DNA of 64,000 nt from Chryseobacterium vaccae (GTDB lineage Bacteria > Bacteroidota > Bacteroidia > Flavobacteriales > Weeksellaceae): the NCBI RefSeq assembly GCF_009602705.1, contig NZ_VSWH01000001.1, positions 4,885,001 through 4,949,000 of the forward strand. Direction: 5' to 3'. The position numbers and the translations under genes were made by a program. This document shows positions 17,158-25,843 of this stretch, in pieces (within the stretch, counting starts at the first letter, position 1; each line of letters begins with the position of its first letter). Under the pieces are notes generated by a model. That model made no database searches. It had not been told where the DNA came from and saw only the letters and a list, made by a program, of their open reading frames with translations.

Positions 17158-18108
17158 CTAATGTGAATTGTTATCAGGAATATTTTTGTTTCTCTTTTTA
17201 TAAAAATAATATCCGATACCGGCAATAAGGAACAGTGGCCATAGTGGGAGAAGGAAAAGGAAAATAGAAGTAATCACATTCCAGCCTGAAGAAATAGCTG
17301 CCATTGATTTCCCTCCGAAAGTTTCAGATTCTTTCCCATAGGCTTTATCAGTAAGTGTTACTGCAATAGTACATATCGTATTATCTGAGTAATGATCTCC
17401 GGAAGCCTGGATGTTTTTACTTTCAATCGTTCCAATATTACTTAGATCATCCATCAGATTATCAAAATTCCGGATAGGCACCTTGATTTCCATATAATAT
17501 GATTTCTCGTTGGCTTCTTCAGAAGATTGTCTGTCTGAGTATTCAGAAGCAACATAAGAGAGCGCTTCACTTTTTACAAAACCGTTGTTTTTTATCGTTT
17601 CTTCTTTAATAACATCTTTTATCGTTTCAGTATTATCAGCTGTTATGGACAGTTCTCCGGATTTCACCAGTCTGTTTTTTACAGCCAGCTCATAACTGTC
17701 GTTTTTAGGTTTGTCTTTGTATACAACTTTGGTTTCTTTAATTACTTTTGGAGCCGGTACATTCACTACAATCTTCTCAGATTTCTTTTCCGTGGAATCT
17801 TTTTTCTCCGTTTTAGATGTCAGTTTTGCAGACGCGATTTTATCTGATAAAGAATCTACTGTTTTTGCTGTATTTTCTATTTTCTGCTGAATATCCTCCT
17901 TGGTATCGTCAAAATCTTTTATTCTTACATTGGCAGAATCCATAAGCTTTCCAGCTTCATTACTTATTGAGTTAGCTGTTTCTGTCATTGCTGAAGCAGT
18001 ACTGTCTGCTGAATGAACAGCACCTTCTATTTTTGATTGTGCCGTTTCTCCCTTTTTACAGGTAATAAATGTCAGAGATATTGCTGCTAGTAATATGAAC
18101 TTTTTCAT
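17158..18108 (-). CDS. DUF4349-type lipoprotein with C-terminal membrane anchor
   Basis: 316 residues. Signal peptide with lipobox (ISLTFITC, Cys17) at 1-17. A Ser/Thr/Lys-rich helical segment with repeated SADS/KDS/TEKK follows (about 20-130). The folded domain at about 140-255 has NRLVKSGELSITADN and NNGFVKSEAL, typical of DUF4349, and a C-terminal transmembrane helix (about 275-303) precedes KKRNKN. The double anchoring (lipid and helix) fits the family. Function unknown. Its terminator is interrupted by the IS, so transcription may now run into the element in antisense. Confidence 0.8.
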   Translation of the reverse strand: MKKFILLAAISLTFITCKKGETAQSKIEGAVHSADSTASAMTETANSISNEAGKLMDSANVRIKDFDDTKEDIQQKIENTAKTVDSLSDKIASAKLTSKTEKKDSTEKKSEKIVVNVPAPKVIKETKVVYKDKPKNDSYELAVKNRLVKSGELSITADNTETIKDVIKEETIKNNGFVKSEALSYVASEYSDRQSSEEANEKSYYMEIKVPIRNFDNLMDDLSNIGTIESKNIQASGDHYSDNTICTIAVTLTDKAYGKESETFGGKSMAAISSGWNVITSIFLFLLPLWPLFLIAGIGYYFYKKRNKNIPDNNSH

Positions 18109-18582
18109 AATAGTAATTTTTTGATGAAGTAAAATTAAGACCGGATCTTTTGTAGCGCTTGTAAATAGAATGTATTATACTGGTAAAATTTCAATATTCA
18201 GATTTTCAGCACTTTGTATTTGTTTTACAAAAGATTTACAAAGCTGCCGGATGGAAAAAAGATTAAGAAAATTACATGTTGTAATAAAAGACCTGTCCAA
18301 TCTGCCAGATTCGCGAGAGAAAAACCAATCTATTTATATGTTGGAAAGCGCAAAGCCGCAAGGACTTTAAACTATCATGCTGCTTTTAAGGCGTAAAAAA
18401 AATCAAAGATTTTTAGCAAAGATTTAGGCTTGATTATGTGGTATACAATTTTATCGGAGATAATCTTGCACCTTATTTTAGATGGTATAAAAAATAAATT
18501 GTGTCCTTTAGTTTCCCAACAAAACAAAAAATCCGCAGAAAATTTCTACGGATTACTATGTTTTAGCTTTTTAAAGCTTTAT
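18109..18582. other. 474-bp gene-free stretch with decayed-repeat character
   Basis: No credible gene on either strand. The middle (about 18342-18430) reads GCGCAAAGCCGCAAGGACTT ... AAGGCGTAAAAAAAATCAAAGATTTTTAGCAAAGATTTAG in pieces and repeats the motifs CGCAAAG and AAAGATTT. Similar words (GCGTCTTTGC, CTAAATCTTTTG, in reverse) occur near 51790. This looks like an old interspersed element. The right end contains the terminator of prfC. Confidence 0.4.
18526..18554 (-). terminator. rho-independent terminator of prfC
   Basis: Stem AATCCGCAGAAA/TTTCTACGGATT with one mismatch on the plus strand (G-U on the transcribed strand), followed on the minus strand by a U tract; 28 bases after the prfC stop. 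Confidence 0.75.
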
Positions 18583-20178
18583 TTAACTATTCTGAAATTC
18601 ACTGATGAAATGCAGTTTCACATTCGGGAATTTCTCCTGCGTCATATGAATAGTGAATGAAGAATCAGCAAGGAATACCAGCTGGTTGTACTTATCTCTC
18701 GCAAGGAATCTTTGTTTTAATCTCGCAAACTCTTTAAATTCTTCAGATTTTTCATCTGCTTCTACCCAGCATGCTTTGTGCATTGAAAGCGGTTCATAGG
18801 TACATTTTGCTCCATATTCATGTTCCAGACGGTACTGGATTACCTCGTACTGAAGGGCACCTACTGTTCCGATGATCTTTCTGCCGTTCATTTCTAAGGT
18901 AAATAACTGGGCTACACCTTCATCCATCAACTGATCAATACCTTTGGAAAGCTGTTTGGCTTTCAGCGGATCGTTGTTGTTGATATAACGGAAATGCTCA
19001 GGAGAGAAGCTAGGAACACCTTTAAAGCTTAGCTTTTCACCACCGGTTAATGTATCCCCGATTCTGAAACTTCCTGTATCATGAAGACCTACAATATCGC
19101 CCGGGAAACTTTCATCTACCACTTCTTTTTTGTCGGCAAAGAATGCGTTTGGAGAAGAGAACTTCATTTTTTTTCCTTCTCTTACCAATAAATAATTTTC
19201 ATTTCTTTTGAATGTTCCGGAAACAATTTTTACGAAAGCAAGTCTGTCCCTGTGCTTAGGATCCATATTCGCGTGGATCTTGAAAACGAATCCTGTGAAG
19301 GTATTTTCTTCAGGCTTCACAATACGGGTATCACTTTCCTTAGGCTGCGGCATCGGCGCAATTTCAATAAAGGCATCCAGAAGTTCACGCACTCCGAAAT
19401 TATTTAAAGCAGAACCAAAGAAAACAGGCTGTAAATCACCTTTCATATAATCTTCACGGCTGAATTCCGGGTATACGGATTGTACCAGTTCAAGCTCATC
19501 CCTTAATGTTTGAGCGGCTTTTTCCCCGATTACCTCATCAATAGAAGGATCATTAATGTCGTCAAACTTTATCGTTTCACCAACCTTCTGCTTCTTTTCT
19601 TCCAAAAACAGCTGAATGTTGTTTTCCCAGATATTATAAATTCCCTGGAAGTCACTTCCCATACCAATCGGAAGGGAAAGCGGAACAACACTTAATCCCA
19701 GTTTTTGTTCTACTTCATCCAGAAGATCGAAAGCATCCTTACCCTCACGGTCAAGCTTGTTGATGAAAACCAGCATAGGAATATTTCTCATTCTGCACAC
19801 CTGAACAAGTTTTTCAGTCTGCTCTTCGACCCCTTTTGCAACGTCAATAACAACAATTACAGAATCTACGGCAGTTAAGGTTCTGTAGGTGTCTTCAGCA
19901 AAGTCTTTGTGACCAGGAGTATCCAGAATATTAATCTTATGGCCTTTATATTCAAATGCCAATACGGAAGTTGCTACAGAAATTCCTCTCTGTCTTTCAA
20001 TTTCCATAAAGTCGGAGGTGGCTCCTTTTTTTATTTTATTGGATTTTACCGCACCTGCTTCCTGAATAGCACCCCCAAAAAGAAGAAGCTTTTCAGTAAG
20101 AGTTGTTTTTCCGGCATCCGGGTGGGAGATAATCCCAAAGGTTTTTCTTTTTTGTATTTCTTTGATTAAGTCTGACAT
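18583..20178 (-). CDS. prfC: peptide chain release factor 3
   Basis: 531 residues, the usual RF3 length. GTPase motifs are clear: G1 HPDAGKTT near residue 19, switch region RQRGISV, G3 DTPGHKDF, G4 NKLD. The N-terminal block (KTFGIISHPDAGKTTLTEKL ... SDFMEIERQRGISVATSV) is RF3-specific and separates it from EF-G. RF3 uses GTP to recycle RF1/RF2 from the ribosome after peptide release. Monocistronic by its own terminator; the two paralogous membrane-protein genes lie upstream on the same strand, 61 bases away. Confidence 0.96.
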   Translation of the reverse strand: MSDLIKEIQKRKTFGIISHPDAGKTTLTEKLLLFGGAIQEAGAVKSNKIKKGATSDFMEIERQRGISVATSVLAFEYKGHKINILDTPGHKDFAEDTYRTLTAVDSVIVVIDVAKGVEEQTEKLVQVCRMRNIPMLVFINKLDREGKDAFDLLDEVEQKLGLSVVPLSLPIGMGSDFQGIYNIWENNIQLFLEEKKQKVGETIKFDDINDPSIDEVIGEKAAQTLRDELELVQSVYPEFSREDYMKGDLQPVFFGSALNNFGVRELLDAFIEIAPMPQPKESDTRIVKPEENTFTGFVFKIHANMDPKHRDRLAFVKIVSGTFKRNENYLLVREGKKMKFSSPNAFFADKKEVVDESFPGDIVGLHDTGSFRIGDTLTGGEKLSFKGVPSFSPEHFRYINNNDPLKAKQLSKGIDQLMDEGVAQLFTLEMNGRKIIGTVGALQYEVIQYRLEHEYGAKCTYEPLSMHKACWVEADEKSEEFKEFARLKQRFLARDKYNQLVFLADSSFTIHMTQEKFPNVKLHFISEFQNS

Positions 20179-20239
20179 ATCGTATTTTGAAGTTACAAAA
20201 ATCGTGATTTTTTACGAGGTTTTCAAATCTGATGAACTT

Positions 20240-20959
20240 CTATTTTGAAAATAAACCTATAAATAAGTAAAATACATAGATTAAACCGATAACAATGGCA
20301 AAAGCTACCATTGTTATTATCCATTCAAATTTTCCAAATTTTGGGGAAGGAGGGGGTTCCGGTGTCAGATAATATTCTTCCAAAGTCCGACTGTTTATTT
20401 TAAGATCAGGCCGGAAAGTCTGTACACCCAGCAGGAAATGCCGGTAAAGCTCATATTTATTTTTGAAACTATAATAATTGTTATTGAAACTGATCTGGCT
20501 CATTACCGTTCCTCCGGATTTATCATACTTAAAAACAAGGAGCGAGTGTGTGAAATACGGCTGATAACCGGTTCTGCTGCTTACATCAGAAAGATACCTG
20601 TCGTTGGATGAACAGAGGTCAGAATATTGTAAAGAGGAAATAAGTCTGTTTTCAACATTATACATACCTATTCCTTTTTCATCTACAACCACTCTGTGGT
20701 AATCATTTTTTCTGCCTTTGGTCATGTAGATTATAAGAAATACAGAAACAGCAATAAGGACAATTCCTGCAATAAGGAGAATAAAAAACTGATCTGGCTT
20801 GTTATAAAGGTAACTGGTAAATCCATAGTCCAAGACTTCATAAAAAAGGGTAAGTATCACAACAGCGGTTGCAATAATCACGGCCCAGACAAGGGCGATT
20901 CCCAAATAAGTCAGCGGCCGGTTGATTTCCGATTCCAGAGTGGCAAACTTTTCCTGCAT
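20240..20959 (-). CDS. membrane protein, paralogue of the next upstream gene
   Basis: 239 residues. Two transmembrane helices near the N-terminus (about 18-45 and 55-80), a cytoplasmic or periplasmic domain of about 120 residues, and one C-terminal helix (about 213-235). The domain ends with YRHFLLGVQTFRPDLKI, nearly the same as YAHFLKGISTFRPDLKI in its neighbour at 20970. No family recognised. The two genes are 10 bases apart and likely form one transcript. Confidence 0.7.
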   Translation of the reverse strand: MQEKFATLESEINRPLTYLGIALVWAVIIATAVVILTLFYEVLDYGFTSYLYNKPDQFFILLIAGIVLIAVSVFLIIYMTKGRKNDYHRVVVDEKGIGMYNVENRLISSLQYSDLCSSNDRYLSDVSSRTGYQPYFTHSLLVFKYDKSGGTVMSQISFNNNYYSFKNKYELYRHFLLGVQTFRPDLKINSRTLEEYYLTPEPPPSPKFGKFEWIITMVAFAIVIGLIYVFYLFIGLFSK

Positions 20960-20969
20960 AATTAATCCA

Positions 20970-21659
20970 TTAAGTGAATACCATCACCAGCCAGATCAAT
21001 AATCCGGCAGTTAAAAATACAGCTAAAAACATCAGAAGCAAAAGCGAGGTTGAGCTTTTATCAAATACCTGCCAGGTTTCTTTGTCAATTGAATAATCCC
21101 GGAAAACCTTCGGATCAATCTTCAGATCCGGCCGGAATGTTGAAATTCCTTTCAGAAAGTGAGCATACAAATGATAACGGTTGTTTACAACATGCATAGG
21201 CAGGCTCATTTCGATCTGTTTCACCACATGATCTGCCTTTTCATCCTGTACATGAAATTCAAGAAGGGATTTTAAGCCTTTAGAAGTACTGATGGTGGTA
21301 ATATCAAAATCCCGGCCTGAAGAAACAAGCTGGGTGTATAATATTCTGGTCACAACCTCATTATGGGCATTGTAATGGAAGAGACCACTATCATCAATCA
21401 CAATTTTATTAGCCATCTTTTTTCTTTTCATACCATAAAACCAGACAGAAGGAGCCCAGATAAAACATAAAATCAGAAGACAGATGATTATCGGAACTGT
21501 TGTATTTTCCCATCCTCTTTTATAAATTCCATAAACAGGAAGTGCTCCGAAAATAACAAAACAGAATAGAAGAAGTCCATACAGAAGCCCGTTGACAAGC
21601 CACGTCGTCAATACACTGATTTTGGATTCAACTGCCGGGAAAAGTTTTTTCTGGTTCAT
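20970..21659 (-). CDS. membrane protein, paralogue of the next downstream gene
   Basis: 229 residues with the same plan as its neighbour: two N-terminal membrane helices (about 13-38 and 48-75), a middle domain beginning IVIDDSGLFHYN (compare VVDEKGIGMYN in the other), the shared TFRPDLKI motif, and a C-terminal helix (about 205-228). Tandem duplication is clear from gene plan and shared motifs. Function unknown; it resembles small PH-like or YcxB-like domains only in layout, which I cannot confirm. Confidence 0.7.
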   Translation of the reverse strand: MNQKKLFPAVESKISVLTTWLVNGLLYGLLLFCFVIFGALPVYGIYKRGWENTTVPIIICLLILCFIWAPSVWFYGMKRKKMANKIVIDDSGLFHYNAHNEVVTRILYTQLVSSGRDFDITTISTSKGLKSLLEFHVQDEKADHVVKQIEMSLPMHVVNNRYHLYAHFLKGISTFRPDLKIDPKVFRDYSIDKETWQVFDKSSTSLLLLMFLAVFLTAGLLIWLVMVFT

Positions 21660-21710
21660 TTTTCACTATGCTTCTCAAGAACAGACGAAAATAAGTATTT
21701 CCTTTTTTAG

Positions 21711-21741
21711 TTGCTTAAGGGTGGCAAAAAAATTATCTTTG
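21711..21741 (+). promoter_or_regulatory. Bacteroidota promoter TTG-N20-TATCTTTG
   Basis: TTG at 21711-21713 and TATCTTTG at 21734-21741 with a 20-base spacer. The same elements and spacing occur before rpsA. Expected transcript start near 21748, leader about 22 nt to the CPBP protease ATG. Confidence 0.75.
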
Positions 21742-21769
21742 TTTTTATTAAATTTTTTACAGAAATAGA

Positions 21770-22600
21770 ATGGAAAATAGCAGATATCCGAAGTATACTT
21801 TCACATGGATCGGAGGTCTTGTTTTACTGGCAGGATTATTTATAGGGACAATGTCTGTTTCTTTTTTTAATCTTTTTTGGAAAATAGTTTTCAAAGAAAA
21901 CCTGGAACTTAAAGAATGGTACCTTATGATAACCAATGCAGTCGGTTTTCTGACAGCAATCGCTTTCTTTGATTTTTTTATTGTAAGACCTTCCACGGGA
22001 AAGAAGCTTAATTTTAATTTTTCCACAACCAACTTCTATACTTACGTTCTGATTTTTCCTATGATGATCGGAATGATGTTCATTGCAGAATTTACCACTT
22101 CACTTATTCCTACAACAGGTCCGTTTTGGGGAGAATACTATGAATTTTTCTCTCAGTTGATGAACCAGCTTACTTTTGAACCCATCATGATGATCATTAT
22201 GACGGTCATCATGGCTCCTATTTTTGAAGAAATTATCTTCAGGGGGATTATTCAGAAAGGATTGATGAATAAAGGAGTAAACCCTAAAAGAGCTATCTTT
22301 TATGCTTCAGTAATTTTTGGCCTGGTTCATGGAAACCCATGGCAGTTTGTAGGGGCAGTGCTTCTGGGATGCGTTCTGGGATTGGTGTATTATAAAACAA
22401 AATCATTGCTGCTGCCTATGCTGCTGCATGCTTTTAACAACCTGTGTTCATCACTGCTTATAACCTATACTAAAAATGAAAGCTTTGCAGAAGCATTTAA
22501 AATCCCGGAATGGGTAATACTTATGGTGGGAATCGTGTTGTTTTCACTATTTTACTATCTTTTTACAAAAAAATATAAAGTACATTACGCTGAAATTTAA
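21770..22600 (+). CDS. CPBP-family intramembrane metalloprotease
   Basis: 276 residues, about eight membrane helices. The CPBP/Abi (CAAX-protease-like) motifs are present: EEIIFRG with Glu153-Glu154 and Arg158, HGN with His187, and HAFNN with His220 and Asn224. These residues form the glutamate/histidine active site inside the membrane. Bacterial members can process peptides or act in self-immunity; the substrate here is unknown. The gene has a strong promoter and is followed 38 bases later by rdgB, likely in one transcript. Confidence 0.88.
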   Translation: MENSRYPKYTFTWIGGLVLLAGLFIGTMSVSFFNLFWKIVFKENLELKEWYLMITNAVGFLTAIAFFDFFIVRPSTGKKLNFNFSTTNFYTYVLIFPMMIGMMFIAEFTTSLIPTTGPFWGEYYEFFSQLMNQLTFEPIMMIIMTVIMAPIFEEIIFRGIIQKGLMNKGVNPKRAIFYASVIFGLVHGNPWQFVGAVLLGCVLGLVYYKTKSLLLPMLLHAFNNLCSSLLITYTKNESFAEAFKIPEWVILMVGIVLFSLFYYLFTKKYKVHYAEI

Positions 22601-22650
22601 TAGGCAGAGAGAATCGGGAAAAAGAAAATTAAGTAAAAATGAATATAGAT

Positions 22651-23226
22651 ATGGAATTATTGGTTGCTACACACAACGAGCATAAAAAAGAAGAGATCCA
22701 GCAAATTCTGGGAAATGATTTTACAGTAAAAAGCCTTACGGATTATGCTATTCATGAGGAAATTATAGAGGACGGCGACTCGTTTAGCGCCAATGCTCTG
22801 ATCAAAGCAAAATATTGTTTTGAAAAAACAGGGATTCCAAGTCTGGGAGATGATAGCGGACTGGCTGTTGAAGCACTGGACGGCAGACCCGGAATTTTTT
22901 CAGCCCGTTATGCAGGAGACCATGATTTTGCTAAAAATATAGAAAAAGTTTTAAGTGAGTTAGAAGGAACAGAAAACAGAAAAGCTTATTTTATCACAGT
23001 TCTTTGTTATTATGACGAAAATGGAGCTAAATATTTCGAAGGAAAAGTTCATGGAAATCTGTTAACAGAAAATAAAGGACATAAAGGATTTGGATATGAT
23101 CCGATCTTCGTTCCTGAAGGATACGACAGAACCTTTGCTGAAATGAATCCTGAAGATAAAAATAAAATAAGCCACCGCAAACAGGCTTTGGATCTGTTTC
23201 TGGATTTTTTAAAAGTAAAAGATTAA
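22651..23226 (+). CDS. rdgB: XTP/dITP diphosphatase (non-canonical purine NTP pyrophosphatase)
   Basis: 191 residues from the ATG at 22651; an in-frame ATG at 22639 would add four residues (MNID). I chose the inner start because family members begin about five residues before the substrate motif, here MELLVATHNEHKKEEI. Other signatures: DDSGLAVEALDG, ARYAG, GFGYDPIFVPEG and SHRKQAL. It hydrolyses ITP, dITP and XTP to the monophosphate, keeping damaged purines out of nucleic acids. Cytosolic homodimer. A terminator follows. Confidence 0.93.
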   Translation: MELLVATHNEHKKEEIQQILGNDFTVKSLTDYAIHEEIIEDGDSFSANALIKAKYCFEKTGIPSLGDDSGLAVEALDGRPGIFSARYAGDHDFAKNIEKVLSELEGTENRKAYFITVLCYYDENGAKYFEGKVHGNLLTENKGHKGFGYDPIFVPEGYDRTFAEMNPEDKNKISHRKQALDLFLDFLKVKD

Positions 23227-23263
23227 TATCAGATCTTTAAGATAATGCTGGCTGATAATATAC

Positions 23264-23299
23264 AATTCCCTTCCATTGGTGGGGAATTTCCTTTTTTTA
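23264..23299 (+). terminator. rho-independent terminator after rdgB
   Basis: Stem AATTCCC/GGGAATT extended by an inner TCCA/TTGG pairing, followed by T7. Confidence 0.7.
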
Positions 23300-23365
23300 T
23301 GGAGCCGGGAAATATAAAAACACAGAAGTATCATGATAAAGAATTATTTTTCGATTTTCTTGTCG

Positions 23366-23373
23366 TACATTTG
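23366..23373 (+). promoter_or_regulatory. -7 box TACATTTG for rnz
   Basis: An exact TAnnTTTG match 19 bases before the TTG start of rnz; no good -33 TTG at normal distance. Confidence 0.45.
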
Positions 23374-23392
23374 TTTATAATAAACTATTGAT

Positions 23393-24307
23393 TTGAGTAC
23401 TTATTTAACGATATTAGGCTTTAATTCGGCAATTCCTACCATTAATTCTTCACCCACAGCCCAGCTGCTGGAAATAGAAGAAAGACATTTCCTGATTGAT
23501 TGCGGGGAAGGAACACAGGTACAGCTGAGAAAAGCCAAAGCAAGGTTTTCAAAGATCAACCATATTTTTATTTCGCATCTTCACGGTGATCATTGTTTTG
23601 GGCTGCCGGGATTGATTGCTTCATTCCGTTTGCTTGGGAGAGAAAATCCCCTCCATGTTTATGGCCCGAAAGGAATCAAGAAGATGCTGGAAACTATTTT
23701 TCAGATTACAGAAACCCATCGTGGTTTTGAAGTCGTATATCATGAACTGGATAAAGACTATTCAGAAAAAATTTATGAAGACAACAGGGTAGAGGTATAC
23801 ACCATTCCTTTAGACCACAGAATCTATTGTAATGGCTATCTTTTCAGGGAAAAACCGAAAGAAAGACATCTGAATATGAAGGAAATTGCCAAATACAGTG
23901 AAATAGAAACCTGTGATTATCATAATCTCAAAGCAGGAAAAGATTTCGTGCTTAGTGATGGATATGTTCTTAAAAACGAAGTGCTTACTGTAGATCCTGC
24001 TCCTCCGGTTTCTTACGCATTCTGCAGCGATACCCGTTATCTGGAAAGTGTGATTCCGATCATTAAAAATGTAACGGTTCTTTACCATGAATCTACCTTC
24101 CTTCACGATCTGAAAGAAATGGCAGATTATACAGGACATTCTACAGCATTGGAAGCTGCAATGATTGCTCAGAAAGCGCAGGTAGGAAAATTAATTTTGG
24201 GACACTTTTCCAACAGATATGCTGATCTGACAGTATTTACCGATGAGGCAAGAGCTGTTTTTCCAAATTCTTTTCTGCCAAAAGCGCTGGAAAGCGTAAA
24301 AATTTAA
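23393..24307 (+). CDS. rnz: ribonuclease Z (tRNA 3' endonuclease)
   Basis: 304 residues of the short RNase Z (MBL fold) type. Zinc-binding motif HLHGDH lies at about residue 62, with further ligands in PLDHR, the aspartate in FCSDTR and HFSNRY near the end. It removes 3' trailers from tRNA precursors. The start is TTG: an in-frame TAA lies 12 bases upstream and no ATG occurs between it and the conserved MSTYLTILGFNSAIP, so a non-ATG start is forced. The next gene begins 7 bases after the stop, probably co-transcribed. Confidence 0.93.
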   Translation: MSTYLTILGFNSAIPTINSSPTAQLLEIEERHFLIDCGEGTQVQLRKAKARFSKINHIFISHLHGDHCFGLPGLIASFRLLGRENPLHVYGPKGIKKMLETIFQITETHRGFEVVYHELDKDYSEKIYEDNRVEVYTIPLDHRIYCNGYLFREKPKERHLNMKEIAKYSEIETCDYHNLKAGKDFVLSDGYVLKNEVLTVDPAPPVSYAFCSDTRYLESVIPIIKNVTVLYHESTFLHDLKEMADYTGHSTALEAAMIAQKAQVGKLILGHFSNRYADLTVFTDEARAVFPNSFLPKALESVKI

Positions 24308-24314
24308 GATCAGT

Positions 24315-25085
24315 ATGCTGAATTTTGAAGAGTTAAAAAGTTTTTTAGACGAAAAGGCAGACCGTTATAACACTACCGATTTTATAGAAAATGATCCTAT
24401 ACAGATTCCGCACCGTTTTTCTTTAAAACAGGATGTAGAAATTGCAGGATTTCTGGCAGCAACCATCTCTTGGGGAAACCGGAAATCAATCATTAAATCG
24501 GCGGAAAAGATGCTTGAAATCATGGGGAATTCTCCATATGATTTCGTCATCAGCCACACAGAGAAAGATCTGGAAAGTTTTCAGGATAAAAGTATTCACA
24601 GAACGTTCAATGGTGAAGATTTTGCTTATTTCATCCGACAGTTCCGCAGGATTTATAAAGAAAATGAAAGCCTGGAAAATCTGTTTATGCTGAAAGATCA
24701 GGAAACCAGTTTTCTGCATGCCATCGAAAGATTCAGACATGGATTTCTTGAAACAGAGAAGCACCGAAGTCATAAGCATATCAGTTCACCTTATAAAAAC
24801 TCTTCCGCTAAAAGAATCATTATGTTTCTGAGGTGGATGGTGAGAAAAGATAAACATGGCGTAGATTTTGGAATATGGGAAAATATCGATCAGAAATATC
24901 TGTCTATTCCACTGGATGTCCATACCGGAAATATTTCGAGGAAACTGGAGTTAATCCAGCGGACACAAAATGACTGGAAAACAGTTGCAGAGTTAGATAC
25001 TGCTGTCAGAAAATTTGATGAAAATGATCCCGCCAAATATGATTTTGCTTTATTTGGACTGGGAGTGACCAAAGAACTTTTATAA
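24315..25085 (+). CDS. TIGR02757/DUF2400 family protein
   Basis: 256 residues. Signature phrases: AGFLAATISWGNRKSII, FNGEDFAYF, KRIIMFLRWMVRKD, VDFGIWE and IPLDVHTGNISRKL. They match the TIGR02757 family, found in Bacteroidota and some Proteobacteria, whose helical layout (including the PLDVHTG region) recalls the HhH-GPD DNA glycosylases. No catalytic activity is established to my knowledge. It sits between rnz and a membrane protein with 7- and 10-base gaps, consistent with an operon. Confidence 0.85.
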   Translation: MLNFEELKSFLDEKADRYNTTDFIENDPIQIPHRFSLKQDVEIAGFLAATISWGNRKSIIKSAEKMLEIMGNSPYDFVISHTEKDLESFQDKSIHRTFNGEDFAYFIRQFRRIYKENESLENLFMLKDQETSFLHAIERFRHGFLETEKHRSHKHISSPYKNSSAKRIIMFLRWMVRKDKHGVDFGIWENIDQKYLSIPLDVHTGNISRKLELIQRTQNDWKTVAELDTAVRKFDENDPAKYDFALFGLGVTKELL

Positions 25086-25095
25086 ACGAAAAAGG

Positions 25096-25626
25096 ATGAA
25101 GAAATACGGTGAAAAAACAGAGGTTTTAGAAAAAATTGCAAACGGAATTACATGGTGGATAGGTTCTATTCCGTCACTGATTGCTCATACCTTATTTTTT
25201 GTGATCTCCTTCCTCCTGCCACTGCTTCATCTGGTTGAATTTGATAAAATGCTGCTGATTCTTACCACAGTGGTTTCTTTAGAGGCTATTTATCTGGCTA
25301 TTTTCATTCAGATGTCTGTAAATAAAAGTCATGAAAAAATAGAAGATATCCAGGAAGATATTGAGGATATTCAGGAGGATATTGAAGAGATCAGTGAAGA
25401 TATCGAGGAAATCAGCGAAGACATTGAAGAGATCAACGAAGATATTGAAGATATTCAGGAAGACATTGAAGAAATTAATGAAGATGAAGAAGATGAAGAC
25501 CACAATGAAAGAGCGAAAAATGTGATGCTCAAAAGCAATGTAAGTTCAAATAAAAATGAGATTAAAGCATTAAAAGATATTATTGCCCAGCTTCAGAATG
25601 AAATTGAAGATCTGAAGAAAGATTAA
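25096..25626 (+). CDS. DUF1003-like membrane protein with acidic heptad-repeat tail
   Basis: 176 residues. Two transmembrane helices (about 25-48 and 52-75) with TTVVSLEAIYLAIFIQMSVNK, similar to DUF1003 proteins (SLEAIFL ... SQNRQ). Then about 55 residues made almost only of a 7-residue unit of the type EDIEEIS/N/Q, repeated about seven times, followed by a further coiled helix. The heptads place Ile at regular a/d-like positions with Glu/Asp outside, so a long acidic coiled coil is likely in the cytoplasm. Function unknown. Confidence 0.72.
   Translation: MKKYGEKTEVLEKIANGITWWIGSIPSLIAHTLFFVISFLLPLLHLVEFDKMLLILTTVVSLEAIYLAIFIQMSVNKSHEKIEDIQEDIEDIQEDIEEISEDIEEISEDIEEINEDIEDIQEDIEEINEDEEDEDHNERAKNVMLKSNVSSNKNEIKALKDIIAQLQNEIEDLKKD
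25341..25499 (+). repeat. degenerate 21-bp coding repeat (acidic heptads)
   Basis: The DNA repeats a unit like GAAGATATTGAAGAGATC about seven times with synonymous changes, encoding EDIEEI(S/N/Q). The silent variation shows old repeats under protein-level selection rather than a recent slippage array. Confidence 0.75.
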
Positions 25627-25660
25627 CCGCTTGGGTAAATCTCAGTAATGATAAATGATA

Positions 25661-25690
25661 AACAGGCCTCTAGACGGGTCTGTTTTTTTT
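25661..25690 (+). terminator. rho-independent terminator
   Basis: A nine-pair stem AACAGGCCT/GGGTCTGTT-type with G-U wobbles, then T8; closes the rnz operon. Confidence 0.75.
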
Positions 25691-25819
25691 GTTTTCTGAT
25701 TTTAAAAAATAATCTCTACTAAATTTGTGGAATATTTAGTAATATAAGATATTAGGTGATAAGTTGTTAAAAAAAGCAAACGAAATCCACTTAAATGTGA
25801 TATAGTTCAAATATTTTGC

Positions 25820-25827
25820 TAAATTTG
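25820..25827 (+). promoter_or_regulatory. -7 box TAAATTTG, first type B gene
   Basis: An exact TAnnTTTG ending 16 bases before the ATG at 25844. The same distance occurs at 28353-28360 and 32341-32348. A second TAAATTTG at 25720-25727 could give a longer leader. No consensus TTG at -33. Confidence 0.6.
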
Positions 25828-25843
25828 GACAAACAAGAATAAA

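Noticed and set aside
18170..18396. Two overlapping 60-66-residue frames
   Set aside because: They lie in a decayed repeat region, have biased composition and no recognisable motif.
21770..22600. Bacteriocin or abortive-infection gene
   Set aside because: CPBP proteases are sometimes labelled Abi; the neighbours here (rdgB and rnz) are housekeeping genes and nothing supports a defence island.
25341..25499. CRISPR-like or satellite array
   Set aside because: The repeats are in frame within a coding region and vary silently; they encode heptads.
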